From Aeromicrobium wangtongii (GTDB lineage: Bacteria > Actinomycetota > Actinomycetes > Propionibacteriales > Nocardioidaceae): a stretch of DNA of 64,000 nucleotides. The stretch spans positions 3,038,001 through 3,102,000 of the forward strand of contig NZ_CP102173.1 in assembly GCF_024584515.1 (NCBI RefSeq). Reading direction: 5' to 3'. A model generated the notes under the pieces. The model did not search any database. It was not told where the DNA came from and saw only the letters and a list, made by a program, of their open reading frames with translations. A program made the position numbers and the translations under genes. Numbering within the stretch: the stretch's first letter is position 1; every line of letters begins with the position of its first letter. Shown here piece after piece: positions 45,713-58,223 of this stretch.

Positions 45713-48547
45713 TCACCGCGGGCCGGGCCGGTCGAGCAGCTGGGCCAGGTGGACGGCCTGCACCGCGGCGAGATCGTCCAGCTGGGTGCGGCAGGAGAAT
45801 CCGTCCGCGACGACGACCGCCCCCGGCGGAGCCTTGCGGATCGCCGGCATCAGCTGCTGCTCGGCGACCGCGACGGACACCTCGTAGTGGCCCTTCTCGA
45901 CACCGAAGTTGCCGGCGAGACCGCAGCATCCGGACAGTCGGTCGATCGTCGCGCCGGTGGCGGTCATGATCGCCAGATCGGCCTCGAATCCCAGCACCGA
46001 GGACTGGTGGCAGTGCGGCTGCACGACCAGTGTCGTCCCGGTGAGATCCGGCGGCGTCCACCCCTCGGTGCGCTGGAGCAGCTCCGACAGCGTGAACACG
46101 CCCGCGGCGACGTCGACCGCGCGCGGGTCGTCGACCAGCTCGACGGCGTCCGAGCGCAGCACCGCCAGGCACGACGGCTCCAGGCCGACCACCGGCACGC
46201 CGGCCGCGACATAGGGGTGCAGCTGTTCGACGGCGCGACCGATCATGGTGCGGGCGGTGTCGAGCTGCCCCGTGGTGATCCAGGTCAGCCCGCAGCACTG
46301 TGGACGGCTCAGCACCTCGACGTCGTAGCCGGCCCCGTCGAGCACGCGCAGGGCAGCCTGTCCCCCGTCGGTGGAGAAGAACTCGGTGAACGAGTCCGCC
46401 CAGATGACGACCTTCGCGCGATCGCCCCGCAGCTGGGGACGGGCGATGCGCGAGAAGCGCCGGGTCGCGAACGCCGGCAGGCTCCGGCGTTGGTCGACGC
46501 CGGCGACCCAGCGAGCGATCGAGCGCAGGCCCGGCGTCCGGAGGCCCAGGTTGGCCAGCCAGGCCACCGGGGACGAGAGACGGGCCCAGAACGGCAGCTT
46601 GCCCAGGATGTAGTGGCTGCGGGGGCGCAGGCGTCCCTTGTACGTCTGGTGCAGCACCTCGGACTTGTAGCTGGCCATGTCGATGCCCGTGGGGCAGTCA
46701 CTGAGACAGCCCTTGCACGACAGGCACAGGTCGAGGGCCTCGTGGACCTCGGGCGCGCGGTAGCCGCCGGTGACGAGGCGGCCGTCGATCATCTCCTGCA
46801 GGACCCGGGCCCGGCCACGGGTCGAGTCCTTCTCCTCGCGGGTGGCCTGGAACGAGGGGCACATGACGCCGTTGGACCCGGAGTTGTCGGCGATGCACTT
46901 GCCGACGCCGGTGCAGCGGTGCACGGCCTTGCCGAGATCGCCGTCGTCGTGCAGCAGCCGCAGGCCCAGACGCGCCGACAGCTGCTCGCGCCCGGGTGAA
47001 CGGATCGACTCGGGCCCGCGCAGGTCGGCGTCGACCGCGGCCGGCCGGACGAGCACACCGGGGTTCAGCAGGTCGTCCGGGTCGAGGACCGCCTTGACCT
47101 GCTCGAACAGGCTGATCGCCTCTCCGGAGTACATCAGCGGCAGCAGCTCGGACCGGGCGCGCCCGTCGCCGTGCTCGCCGGACAGCGAGCCGCCCAGGGC
47201 CGCGACCTGCGTGGCCGCGTCGGTCAGGAAGCGTCGGAAGACCTGATGACCGCCCTCGGCGTCCAGCGGGAAGTCGATGCGGATGTGCACGCAGCCGTCA
47301 CCGAAGTGGCCGTACGGGACGCCGTCCAGGCCGTTGTCCTTCAGCAGGCCGTCCAGCTCGCGCAGGTAGGTGCCGAGCCGCTCCGGGGGGACCGCGGCGT
47401 CCTCCCAGCCCGAGAGCGCCTTGCCCGGCAGGGTGCGGGTCGCCAGGCCGGCGCCCTCCTCGCGGATGCGCCACAGCACGGCCTGCTCGCCCCCGTCGGT
47501 GACGACGCGGTGATCGATCGCCGATGCCGCGCGGGACGCCCGGGCGATCGTGTCGGCGACCTCGCCGGGGTGCTCGCCGGAGATCTCCAGGAACAACCAC
47601 CCCTGGCCGCGCGGCAGATCGGGAACCGCTCCGCGGTGGGCCCGAAAGACGTCGACGATGCGCGAGTCCAGACCCTCGCACGCGGTCGGCGCGAAGGGCA
47701 GCAGCGACGGGACGTCGTCGGCGGCCTCGGCCATCGAGGCGTAGCCCAGCACCAGGACCTGCCGGTGCGGCGGGTCCTTGACGAGGCGGACGGTCGCCGA
47801 GGTCATCGTGGCGAGCGTGCCCTCGGTGCCGGCCATGAAGGTCGCGACGTCGAAGCCGTTCTCGGGCAGCAGGTGCTCCAGGCTGTAGCCCGAGACCTGC
47901 CGGCCGAAGCGGCCGAACTCGGTGCGCACCGTCGCCAGGTTGGCGCCGACCAGGTCGCGCAGCGCGTCCAGGGTCGGCGAGGTGGGCGTCGCGCCGCGGC
48001 CGATCGTGAGCTGCTCCCCCGCCATCGTCACGACGTCCATGCCGATGACGTTGTCGGCGGTCCGGCCGTACGCCAGGGCGCGGGAGCCGCAGGCGTTGTT
48101 GCCGATCATCCCGCCGACCGTGCAGCGGGTGTGGGTGGACGGGTCGGGACCGAAGCGCAGGCCCAGCGGGGTCGCGGCCTTCTGCAGGACGGCGTGCACG
48201 GTGCCGGGCTCGACGCGGGCGGTGCGCGCCTCGACGTCGATGTCGTGCACCCGGTTGAGATGACGGGTGAAGTCCATCACCACGCCGGTGCCGACCGCAT
48301 TGCCGGCGATCGACGTGCCGGCGCCGCGCGAGGTCAGCGGAGTCCCCGTGGCGCGGCAGGCGGCGATCGTCGCGAGGACCTCCTCGGTGCTGCGCGGACG
48401 GACCACGACCTGTGGGACGACGCGATACAGCGAGGCGTCGGTGCTGTACAGCGCCCGGGTGAGGGTCGAGTCGTCGACGTCGGTGACGCCGGCGCGGGTC
48501 AGCTCGGCGACGACATCGGTCGTCGTCGCATCGGTCGTGATCGTCAC
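45713..48547 (-). CDS. FAD-binding and Fe-S oxidoreductase, D-2-hydroxyglutarate dehydrogenase (YdiJ)-like
   Basis: 944 residues from GTG 48547, three bases after the transhydrogenase gene. The N-terminal FAD (PCMH-type) domain (about 40-270) has GAGTSIAGNAVG and TVGGMIGNNACGSRALAYG. A FAD-oxidase C domain follows to about 510, with LSGEHGDGRARSEL. The two 4Fe-4S sites are CTGVGKC with a later CP, and CLSCKGCLSDCPTGIDMASY (about 590-640). The C-terminal CCG domains hold PQCCGLTWIT and SGCCGLAGNFG. This layout matches large YdiJ-type enzymes that oxidise D-2-hydroxyglutarate to 2-oxoglutarate; a D-lactate dehydrogenase is the main alternative. The neighbouring transhydrogenase favours hydroxyglutarate. 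Confidence 0.85.
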   Translation of the reverse strand: MTITTDATTTDVVAELTRAGVTDVDDSTLTRALYSTDASLYRVVPQVVVRPRSTEEVLATIAACRATGTPLTSRGAGTSIAGNAVGTGVVMDFTRHLNRVHDIDVEARTARVEPGTVHAVLQKAATPLGLRFGPDPSTHTRCTVGGMIGNNACGSRALAYGRTADNVIGMDVVTMAGEQLTIGRGATPTSPTLDALRDLVGANLATVRTEFGRFGRQVSGYSLEHLLPENGFDVATFMAGTEGTLATMTSATVRLVKDPPHRQVLVLGYASMAEAADDVPSLLPFAPTACEGLDSRIVDVFRAHRGAVPDLPRGQGWLFLEISGEHPGEVADTIARASRAASAIDHRVVTDGGEQAVLWRIREEGAGLATRTLPGKALSGWEDAAVPPERLGTYLRELDGLLKDNGLDGVPYGHFGDGCVHIRIDFPLDAEGGHQVFRRFLTDAATQVAALGGSLSGEHGDGRARSELLPLMYSGEAISLFEQVKAVLDPDDLLNPGVLVRPAAVDADLRGPESIRSPGREQLSARLGLRLLHDDGDLGKAVHRCTGVGKCIADNSGSNGVMCPSFQATREEKDSTRGRARVLQEMIDGRLVTGGYRAPEVHEALDLCLSCKGCLSDCPTGIDMASYKSEVLHQTYKGRLRPRSHYILGKLPFWARLSSPVAWLANLGLRTPGLRSIARWVAGVDQRRSLPAFATRRFSRIARPQLRGDRAKVVIWADSFTEFFSTDGGQAALRVLDGAGYDVEVLSRPQCCGLTWITTGQLDTARTMIGRAVEQLHPYVAAGVPVVGLEPSCLAVLRSDAVELVDDPRAVDVAAGVFTLSELLQRTEGWTPPDLTGTTLVVQPHCHQSSVLGFEADLAIMTATGATIDRLSGCCGLAGNFGVEKGHYEVSVAVAEQQLMPAIRKAPPGAVVVADGFSCRTQLDDLAAVQAVHLAQLLDRPGPR

Positions 48548-48550
48548 CGG

Positions 48551-49840
48551 CTACCAGATCTCGAGCGAGTCGCCGAGGATGTTCGCGATGTCGTCCTCGG
48601 TCACCTCACGGGGGGCCGTCGCGAGCAGCCGCTGCTGCTTCATGGTGCCCTCGACCAGCGAGTCGATGTCACCCTCGGTGAATCCGACCTCGCTGATGCC
48701 CGACGGGATGCCCACATCGCGCATGATCCCGGCCAGCACCTGCGGCAGGAAGTCGGCCAGGTCGTCGGGTCGGGTCGCACCGGGGGCCAGCAGCTCGGCT
48801 GCGCGCACGTGACGCTCGGGGGCGGCCTCGAAGGTGAACCGGAAGGCGGCCGGAGCCGTGAGCGACACGGCCATGCCGTGCGGGATCATCGCGTGATCGG
48901 CGTTGTAGCCCTCGGGGCGGAAGTCGCGCACCTGCCCCGCGATCGGGTAGGCATTGGCGTGCGGCACGTGGACGCCGGCGTTGCCGAAGCCCAGCCCGGC
49001 GAACGTCGCGGCCATCGAGACGTCGATGCGCGCGTCCAGGTCACCCCCGTCACGCACAGCGGTCCGGAACGAGGCCGCCATCAGGGTCAGGGCCTTCTCG
49101 CTCCACATGTCGGCGATCGGGTTGGAACCGCAGTACGGCACGCGCTCGCCGGCCTGCTTGTGCTCGTACGACGTGAACGGCCGGGCGGTGTAGCTCTCCA
49201 GCGCATGGCACAGGATGTCCAGCCCCGCGGCCGCGGTGACCCCGGCGGGCTGGGTCAAGGTCAGCTCGGGGTCGACGACCGCAGCCGTCGGGCGCAGCCG
49301 GGCGTGCGAGATGCCGGTCTTGACGTGCTGGCTGACCACGTCCAGCACGCAGATCGTGGTGCTCTCGCTGCCGGTGCCGGTCGTGGTCGGGACGGCGATG
49401 AGCGGCAGCAGCGCGTTCTTGGGCGCGCGGGCCTTGCCGACCGGGGCGTTGACGTAGTCCAGCAGCTCGCCCTCGTTGGTCACGAGCAGGTTGACGGCCT
49501 TGGCGGTGTCGATGCTGCTGCCTCCGCCGACCGCGACGATCGCGTCGAAGGGTCCCTCCGCCCGGGCGAAGGCGATCGCCTCCTCGAGGCTTCCGTCGGT
49601 CGGCTCGACCCGAGAGCGGTCATACACGATCGTCTCGATCGATGCGGCCCGGATGACCTCGGCGATCTGGTCCGGTGCGCCGGTCGCGGCCACCCCCGGA
49701 TCGGTCACCAGGAGCACGCGACGCGCCTCCAGCTGGCTCAGGTCGTGACCGAGCTCCAGCCGTGCGCCGACGCCGAACTTCAGGCCCGGGGCACCGTAGG
49801 TGAACACCGTCTCGGGCTGCTGGGGGTGGAAGACCGTCAT
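48551..49840 (-). CDS. Hydroxyacid-oxoacid transhydrogenase (iron-containing alcohol dehydrogenase family)
   Basis: 429 residues from ATG 49840, with AAGGAG six bases upstream. The enzyme family (HOT, ADHFE1-like) converts 4-hydroxybutyrate and 2-oxoglutarate to succinic semialdehyde and D-2-hydroxyglutarate without free NAD. FDAIVAVGGGSSIDTAKAVN is the nucleotide site; the metal-ligand region is AAAGLDILCHALESYTARPF and later HVPHANAYPIAG. The insertions TYGAPGLKFGVGAR and GERVPYCGSNPIADMWSEKA, to my memory, are features of HOT rather than other iron ADHs. It lies between a GntR gene and the D-2-hydroxyglutarate dehydrogenase-like gene, which would reoxidise its product. Confidence 0.85.
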   Translation of the reverse strand: MTVFHPQQPETVFTYGAPGLKFGVGARLELGHDLSQLEARRVLLVTDPGVAATGAPDQIAEVIRAASIETIVYDRSRVEPTDGSLEEAIAFARAEGPFDAIVAVGGGSSIDTAKAVNLLVTNEGELLDYVNAPVGKARAPKNALLPLIAVPTTTGTGSESTTICVLDVVSQHVKTGISHARLRPTAAVVDPELTLTQPAGVTAAAGLDILCHALESYTARPFTSYEHKQAGERVPYCGSNPIADMWSEKALTLMAASFRTAVRDGGDLDARIDVSMAATFAGLGFGNAGVHVPHANAYPIAGQVRDFRPEGYNADHAMIPHGMAVSLTAPAAFRFTFEAAPERHVRAAELLAPGATRPDDLADFLPQVLAGIMRDVGIPSGISEVGFTEGDIDSLVEGTMKQQRLLATAPREVTEDDIANILGDSLEIW

Positions 49841-49879
49841 GTCTTCTCCTTCGATCGCGAGTTCGACGAGGCTAGCATG

Positions 49880-50617
49880 CTACTGCCCCGGATGTCGTGT
49901 GCCCGCGCTGCGGCCGGGCAGGTACAGGTGTTCCCTCAACCCGCGTGACCAGTCCGGGTCCACGACGTCGCCGCTGACCGCCGACACCTGCTCCATCAAC
50001 AACGTCGCGGTGTGGACGAGGTGCTGCTCCATGTGCGCGGCGGCGGCCACCGGGTCGTGGGTGCCGATCGCCTCGACGATGGGCGCGTGCTCGGCGGCGA
50101 GCTCGACCATGGTGCGCGAACGACGGATCGTCGTGGCCCCCCGCGCCTGGATCGAGTCACGCAGCGTCGCCACCTCGGCCTGCAGCCGCGCATTGCCCAG
50201 GGCCGCGCCGATCGCGTGGTGGAGCTGCCGGTCGTGCGCGGTGAACTGCTGCTCGTCATCGGCCAGCGCGTACCGGCGCATGTGCTCCAGCTCTGCCTCG
50301 ATCGCCGAGACGAGCTGCTCGTCGGCGTGCGCCGCGGCATGGGCCGTCGCCGGCACCTCGATCATCAGGCGCAGCTCGAAGACCGCCTGCACGTCCGCGA
50401 CCGTCACCCCCCGGATGCGCACACCGCGGTTGCGCTCGATCGTGACCAGCCCGATGTCGGCCAGCCGGAGGACCGCCTCGCGGACCGGCGTGCGGGAGAC
50501 CCCCAGCAGATCGGCCAGGCGGTAGATGGAGTGCAGCGACCCGGGCGGGAACTCGCCCGTCACGATGGACTCGCGCAGGGAGGCGAAGACCCGGTCGGTC
50601 GTGGTTGTGCGCGTCAT
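49880..50617 (-). CDS. GntR-family transcriptional regulator (FadR/FCD subfamily)
   Basis: 245 residues. The winged helix (about 10-70) shows SIYRLADLLGVSRTPVREAV and IGLVTIERNRGVRIRGV. The FCD ligand-binding domain (about 80-220) has ELRLMIEVPATAHAA and the metal-site histidines in HDRQLHHAIGAAL, EHAPIVEAI and HMEQHLVHTA. The family responds to small organic acids. It is first in a run with the transhydrogenase (39 bases downstream) and dehydrogenase genes, so it probably controls them and itself. GAGGGAG precedes the ATG. Confidence 0.9.
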   Translation of the reverse strand: MTRTTTTDRVFASLRESIVTGEFPPGSLHSIYRLADLLGVSRTPVREAVLRLADIGLVTIERNRGVRIRGVTVADVQAVFELRLMIEVPATAHAAAHADEQLVSAIEAELEHMRRYALADDEQQFTAHDRQLHHAIGAALGNARLQAEVATLRDSIQARGATTIRRSRTMVELAAEHAPIVEAIGTHDPVAAAAHMEQHLVHTATLLMEQVSAVSGDVVDPDWSRGLREHLYLPGRSAGTRHPGQ

Positions 50618-50660
50618 GGTGACCGACTGCTCCCTCTGGATCCTGAGGCCTTGATCCGAA

Positions 50661-50670
50661 ACGATATCGT
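50661..50670. promoter_or_regulatory. Candidate GntR operator
   Basis: ACGATATCGT is a perfect 10-bp palindrome 44 bases upstream of the GntR start, AT-rich relative to its surroundings. FCD-type GntR proteins bind short palindromes of this kind. Assignment to this regulator is by position only. Confidence 0.4.
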
Positions 50671-50760
50671 GTGGTGTTGGGGCGCGGATGACGTCACGGT
50701 CCCGTGACGCCGCGCGCCCGTGCGACCACGGTCGCTGACGGACTTCGACGAGGGGAATTC

Positions 50761-51894
50761 ATGGTGTTGGCTCGTTCCGGCCGGGTGCTGCTCACGGCTG
50801 TGGCACTCGTCGCGCTGACCGCCTGCCAGGGCGGCTCCACGGCCGGGGAGCCCGAGCCTGAGCCGACTGCCACCGCGACGAAGGCGCCCGACCTGTCCGA
50901 GCACGAGTCCGGGCCCGAGAGCCCCATCGCCTACGGACTGTTCGTGCCCGAGGGAGCGACCCAGCTCGGCCCCCTGGTGCGCTACCGCAGCTCGCGGCTC
51001 ATCGCGGCCTACCGGCCCGAGCTGGAGGCCGTCCAGGCCCAGAAGGCCGCGGAGCAGGCCGAGGAGATCGCGCGCGACGAGGCCGCCGGCACACCGGCAC
51101 CCTCCCCCACCCCGACGCCCACGACGCGTCCGAGCCCTGACTCGTTCAAGAGCATCGGCGACGCGCCCCGTCCCGACACGACGGTCTCGCTGATGCGCAT
51201 CGACGACGACCCGACCCAGGTCGTGCGCAAGATGCTCGCCCAGATCAACGCCGCCATCCCCGACGCGAACCTCGTGCTCGACGACCTGTCGCAGTACTGC
51301 TCCGCGCAGGAGCGTCGCATCACCCACTGCCAGGTCGTCGCCCGTGGCATGACCAAGCAGAACCGCGAGATCCGGGTCACGATGCACGTCGACTCCGGCA
51401 ACCTGGCGACCCGCACGGCACCGCCCGCCGCCCGCACCCATCCGGTCATGCAGGTCACCGCTGAGTACGTCGGCGATCCGCGCGCCGGCCAGCTGGGCCG
51501 CGACACCGGCTCGCTGGACGACATCGCCGATGTCGAGGGCCCGGAGAAGTCGGGTCTGATCTGGCCCAAGATGGATCTGGACGCCGAGAACTCGACACCG
51601 ATGGTCAACGGCTGGACGGCCCCCGAGTCCGCGACCCTGCTGCTCAGCAGCTTCAACCCGCAGTTCGCCCTCATGACGACCGACAAGGCCGTCGACGCCG
51701 ACCAGACCGCCGAGCAGTTCGTCCTGTCGAACAGTCCTCGCGGCACGGTGGTCAAGGACGTCGTGGAGGACCTCAACTCCGTCAGCACGACGTACGCCTA
51801 CCGCACCAAGGACGGGGCGATCGCCCGCGCGGTGTACACCTTGTCGGCGCGCGGCAACTACACCGCGCTGTTCTACACGCCCGCGCCGAACTGA
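50761..51894 (+). CDS. Lipoprotein of unknown function
   Basis: 377 residues from ATG 50761, set by GAGGGG six bases upstream. Lipobox LTAC (Cys22) is followed by a Glu/Pro/Thr linker and an alanine-rich helix with a Pro/Thr/Ser stretch (about 100-145). The rest is a large extracytoplasmic domain with two cysteines in SQYCSAQERRITHCQVVARG, probably a disulfide. I recognise no named family. The 3' end overlaps the convergent Nudix gene by 22 bases. Confidence 0.78.
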   Translation: MVLARSGRVLLTAVALVALTACQGGSTAGEPEPEPTATATKAPDLSEHESGPESPIAYGLFVPEGATQLGPLVRYRSSRLIAAYRPELEAVQAQKAAEQAEEIARDEAAGTPAPSPTPTPTTRPSPDSFKSIGDAPRPDTTVSLMRIDDDPTQVVRKMLAQINAAIPDANLVLDDLSQYCSAQERRITHCQVVARGMTKQNREIRVTMHVDSGNLATRTAPPAARTHPVMQVTAEYVGDPRAGQLGRDTGSLDDIADVEGPEKSGLIWPKMDLDAENSTPMVNGWTAPESATLLLSSFNPQFALMTTDKAVDADQTAEQFVLSNSPRGTVVKDVVEDLNSVSTTYAYRTKDGAIARAVYTLSARGNYTALFYTPAPN

Positions 51895-52334
51895 TCGAGG
51901 TGCGCGAGGACGTGCTCCACCATCGGGAGCACGGGCGCGACGACTGAGCCGATCTCGTCGACCGGAACCCACGCGACGAGATCGGTCGTGCCCCCGACGT
52001 CGGTGACGCGCGGCTGCACCGAGGTGTCGACCTCGACGGCGTAGAGCAGGTGGACGCCGTGGTAGTCCTCGTACTGGTCGTCTCGCCCCGGGGCCACGAC
52101 GTGGACGTCGTGGACATCGACCAGGCGCGACGAGATCGCCCGCAGCCCGGCCTCCTCGTACAGCTCGCGGACCACGCTGTCGTGCGGCGACTCACCGTGG
52201 TCGACGCCGCCGCCGGGGAGCGTCCAGGTGCCGGCCGGGTAGCCGACCGACGAGATCCTGGTCAGCAGGATGCGCTCGTCGTCGAGCACCACGGCGTAGG
52301 CGCCCAGGCGCTGGGTACGGCGTGCCTCGCTCAC
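51873..52334 (-). CDS. Nudix hydrolase
   Basis: 153 residues from GTG 52334. The Nudix box is complete: GGGVDHGESPHDSVVRELYE followed by EAGL, with the REXXEE metal-binding glutamates. These enzymes hydrolyse nucleoside diphosphates linked to another moiety; the substrate is not predictable. GGAGG lies four bases before the chosen GTG; an in-frame GTG at 52358 has no ribosome site. It is convergent with, and overlaps, the upstream lipoprotein gene. Confidence 0.88.
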   Translation of the reverse strand: MSEARRTQRLGAYAVVLDDERILLTRISSVGYPAGTWTLPGGGVDHGESPHDSVVRELYEEAGLRAISSRLVDVHDVHVVAPGRDDQYEDYHGVHLLYAVEVDTSVQPRVTDVGGTTDLVAWVPVDEIGSVVAPVLPMVEHVLAHLDQFGAGV

Positions 52335-52381
52335 ACACCCTCCATCTGTCCGGCGCACAGGTCGAATTCAGCTCAGGCTAT

Positions 52382-52387
52382 TAGAGT
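52382..52387 (+). promoter_or_regulatory. -10-like hexamer of the acyltransferase gene
   Basis: TAGAGT ends eight bases before the ATG at 52396, with no Shine-Dalgarno sequence between. It is the same hexamer as upstream of the CHAP gene and consistent with a near-leaderless transcript. Confidence 0.4.
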
Positions 52388-52395
52388 CGTTCTGG

Positions 52396-53502
52396 ATGAG
52401 TGCTCTCGACCCGTTGCCCGTGGCCACGTCGCCTCCCAAGGAACGCGTGGCCTATCTCGACAATGCCCGCTACTGGGTCATGCTGCTGGTCGTCATCGGC
52501 CACTCCCTGACCGAGCTGGTCGTGATGGACTCGGCCAAGGGCATCTACACGTGGATCTACTCGTTCCACATGCCCTTCTTCATCCTGATCTCGGGCTACA
52601 CCGCGCGCCACTACATCGGCGACTTCCGTCAGATCCGCCGGATCGTCAGCACGCTGATCGTGCCGTACCTGCTGGTCGAGACCAGCCTGCAGCTCATCAC
52701 CAAGCACTACGACGGCGAGCCCGCGCACCTGATGATCCTGTCGCCGCAGTGGCTCGGCTGGTTCCTGGCCGCGCTGTTCCTGTGGCGGATCACGACCCCC
52801 ATCTGGCGGGCGCTCAAGTACCCCATCACGACGGCGATCGCGATCTCACTGCTCGCCGGCCTGATCGAGATCCCCAATGTCCTGGCCCTGCCCAAGGTGC
52901 TGGGGCTGCTGCCGTTCTGGGTCATCGGGCTGCACATGAATCGCGAGCTGTTCCTGAAGCTCGGCGACTGGCGCATCCGGATCGCCTCGGCCGTCACGCT
53001 GGTGGCGTCGTTCGTGATCTGCCAGCTGTTCTCCCAGGGCTGGGAGACCCGGTGGCTGTTGTGGAAGGACCGCTACTCCGAGGAACCGCTCAACGCCGGC
53101 GCGTGGGAAGGCATGATGATCCGCGGTGAGCTGCTGCTCGTCGGCGCGGCGCTGACCTTCGCGACCTTGTCGCTGATCCCCCGCGGACGGTCGATCACGA
53201 CCGTCCTGGGCGGCCGCACGTTCTACTGCTACCTCCTGCACGGATTCGTCATCATCTGGCTGGACCGCCAGTTCGAGCTCTGGGACCGGCTCGAGCCATA
53301 TGGCGCCGTCTCGGTCGCCGGCTGCATCGTCGTCGCGGCGATCATGGCCAACCTGCTGATGACCAAGCCCGTCGCCACGGTGTTCAGGCCGCTGTTCGAG
53401 CCCAAGCTCACCTGGTTGTTCCGCGAGGCCGAGCCCCCGTCGGTGCGGGTCCCGGCCAGCGCCGTCGAGTCGCCGGACACGCCGCACGTCAAGGCGCCGT
53501 GA
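52396..53502 (+). CDS. Membrane acyltransferase (acyltransferase-3, fucose 4-O-acetylase-like)
   Basis: 368 residues with about ten hydrophobic segments. RVAYLDNARYWVMLLVVIGH is the family N terminus, with the conserved His in the first helix, followed by SFHMPFFILISGYTARH. The group (COG3594-like) moves acyl, usually acetyl, groups onto extracellular polysaccharide sugars. The hydrophilic C terminus of about 35 residues is probably cytosolic. It overlaps the cutinase-like gene by four bases (GTGA), so the two are cotranslated. Confidence 0.85.
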   Translation: MSALDPLPVATSPPKERVAYLDNARYWVMLLVVIGHSLTELVVMDSAKGIYTWIYSFHMPFFILISGYTARHYIGDFRQIRRIVSTLIVPYLLVETSLQLITKHYDGEPAHLMILSPQWLGWFLAALFLWRITTPIWRALKYPITTAIAISLLAGLIEIPNVLALPKVLGLLPFWVIGLHMNRELFLKLGDWRIRIASAVTLVASFVICQLFSQGWETRWLLWKDRYSEEPLNAGAWEGMMIRGELLLVGAALTFATLSLIPRGRSITTVLGGRTFYCYLLHGFVIIWLDRQFELWDRLEPYGAVSVAGCIVVAAIMANLLMTKPVATVFRPLFEPKLTWLFREAEPPSVRVPASAVESPDTPHVKAP

Positions 53503-54278
53503 TCTCGCCGGGCGCTCGACTGCTCACGCTCGGTGCCGCAGTCCTGGCGCTCGCCGGCTGCTCCGCGACAACGCCCGGACCATCCGAGCCGGGTACGGGC
53601 ACCGAGGCGGCCGCCACCACGGACGTCAGGTGCGCGGACCTGGTCGTGCTCGGAGCACGGGGCTCGACCCAGGACCCGGACCTCAATGCGGGGGTGGGTA
53701 CCGAGGTGCGCCGCACCACCGACGAGCTCGCGCGGCGCCTGCACGGACGATCCGGCCTCACCGTCCGCATCGAGGCCATCCGCTACGACGCCGGCGCGAC
53801 GGCCACCTCTGCGGCCTATCAGCAGCACACGCTCGAGGGCACCCGCATGATGCTGTCCCGGCTCCGCACGCTGGCGTCCAGGTGCGCGGAGAGCCACTTC
53901 GCGCTCGTGGGATTCAGCCAGGGCGCCCAGGTGGTGCACGGTGCGGCGGCCGACATGCCGGGCGACCTCGCCGGTCGCGTGGTGCTGGTCGCCATGATCG
54001 CCGACCCGCTCCGCGATCCGACCGATGCCATTGCCCACTGGTCGTACGCCGAGGAGCCGACCCGCGGCAACGGTCGCCTGGGCGCCGGACCGCCGATCAG
54101 CGCGGCGCTTCGAGCTGCCGCCATCAGCCTGTGCGTCGAGGGCGACGAGATCTGCAATGCCCGGGGCGCACCCGGCGATCCGCCCTCGGAGGTCCACAAG
54201 CACTTCTACGAGCGGCCCGCTGCCGTGCGGGCCACCGCCGCGCGGCTGGACGCCGTCCTGCGCCGCAACGGCGTCTAG
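53499..54278 (+). CDS. Cutinase-family lipoprotein
   Basis: 259 residues from GTG 53499. Lipobox LAGC (Cys21) follows a hydrophobic stretch, so the protein is probably lipid-anchored. The cutinase fold is seen in DVRCADLVVLGARGSTQDPD, the nucleophile block GFSQGAQVVHGA, the acid in CVEGDEICN and the His in SEVHKHFYE. Disulfide cysteines are in the usual places. Actinobacterial cutinase-like proteins hydrolyse lipids or polyesters at the cell surface. Coupling to a membrane acyltransferase suggests related ester chemistry on the envelope, which is inference. Confidence 0.88.
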   Translation: MISPGARLLTLGAAVLALAGCSATTPGPSEPGTGTEAAATTDVRCADLVVLGARGSTQDPDLNAGVGTEVRRTTDELARRLHGRSGLTVRIEAIRYDAGATATSAAYQQHTLEGTRMMLSRLRTLASRCAESHFALVGFSQGAQVVHGAAADMPGDLAGRVVLVAMIADPLRDPTDAIAHWSYAEEPTRGNGRLGAGPPISAALRAAAISLCVEGDEICNARGAPGDPPSEVHKHFYERPAAVRATAARLDAVLRRNGV

Positions 54279-54293
54279 CGGCCCGCACGCACG

Positions 54294-54329
54294 AAGAAGC
54301 CCCCGGCCGAGCTCGGCCGGGGGCTTCTT
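54294..54329. terminator. Bidirectional terminator between the cutinase-like gene and rpoC
   Basis: A perfect 36-bp palindrome centred on GAGCTC at 54311/54312, with flanks AAGAAGCCCCCGG and CCGGGGGCTTCTT. The A-rich and T-rich ends give a T-run in both directions. It lies between the convergent stops. Confidence 0.88.
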
Positions 54330-54343
54330 GTGTCGATCAGGTG

Positions 54344-58165
<3,822 letters not shown>

Positions 58166-58223
58166 GTTGTCTTCTTTCCCTTTCAGAAATTCTTACGGGC
58201 GTGAGGGGTCCGAGCCTCGCGGC

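Noticed and set aside
47171..49948. A 925-codon plus-strand open frame opposite the dehydrogenase and transhydrogenase
   Set aside because: Antisense shadow; both minus-strand genes have complete, well-conserved motifs.
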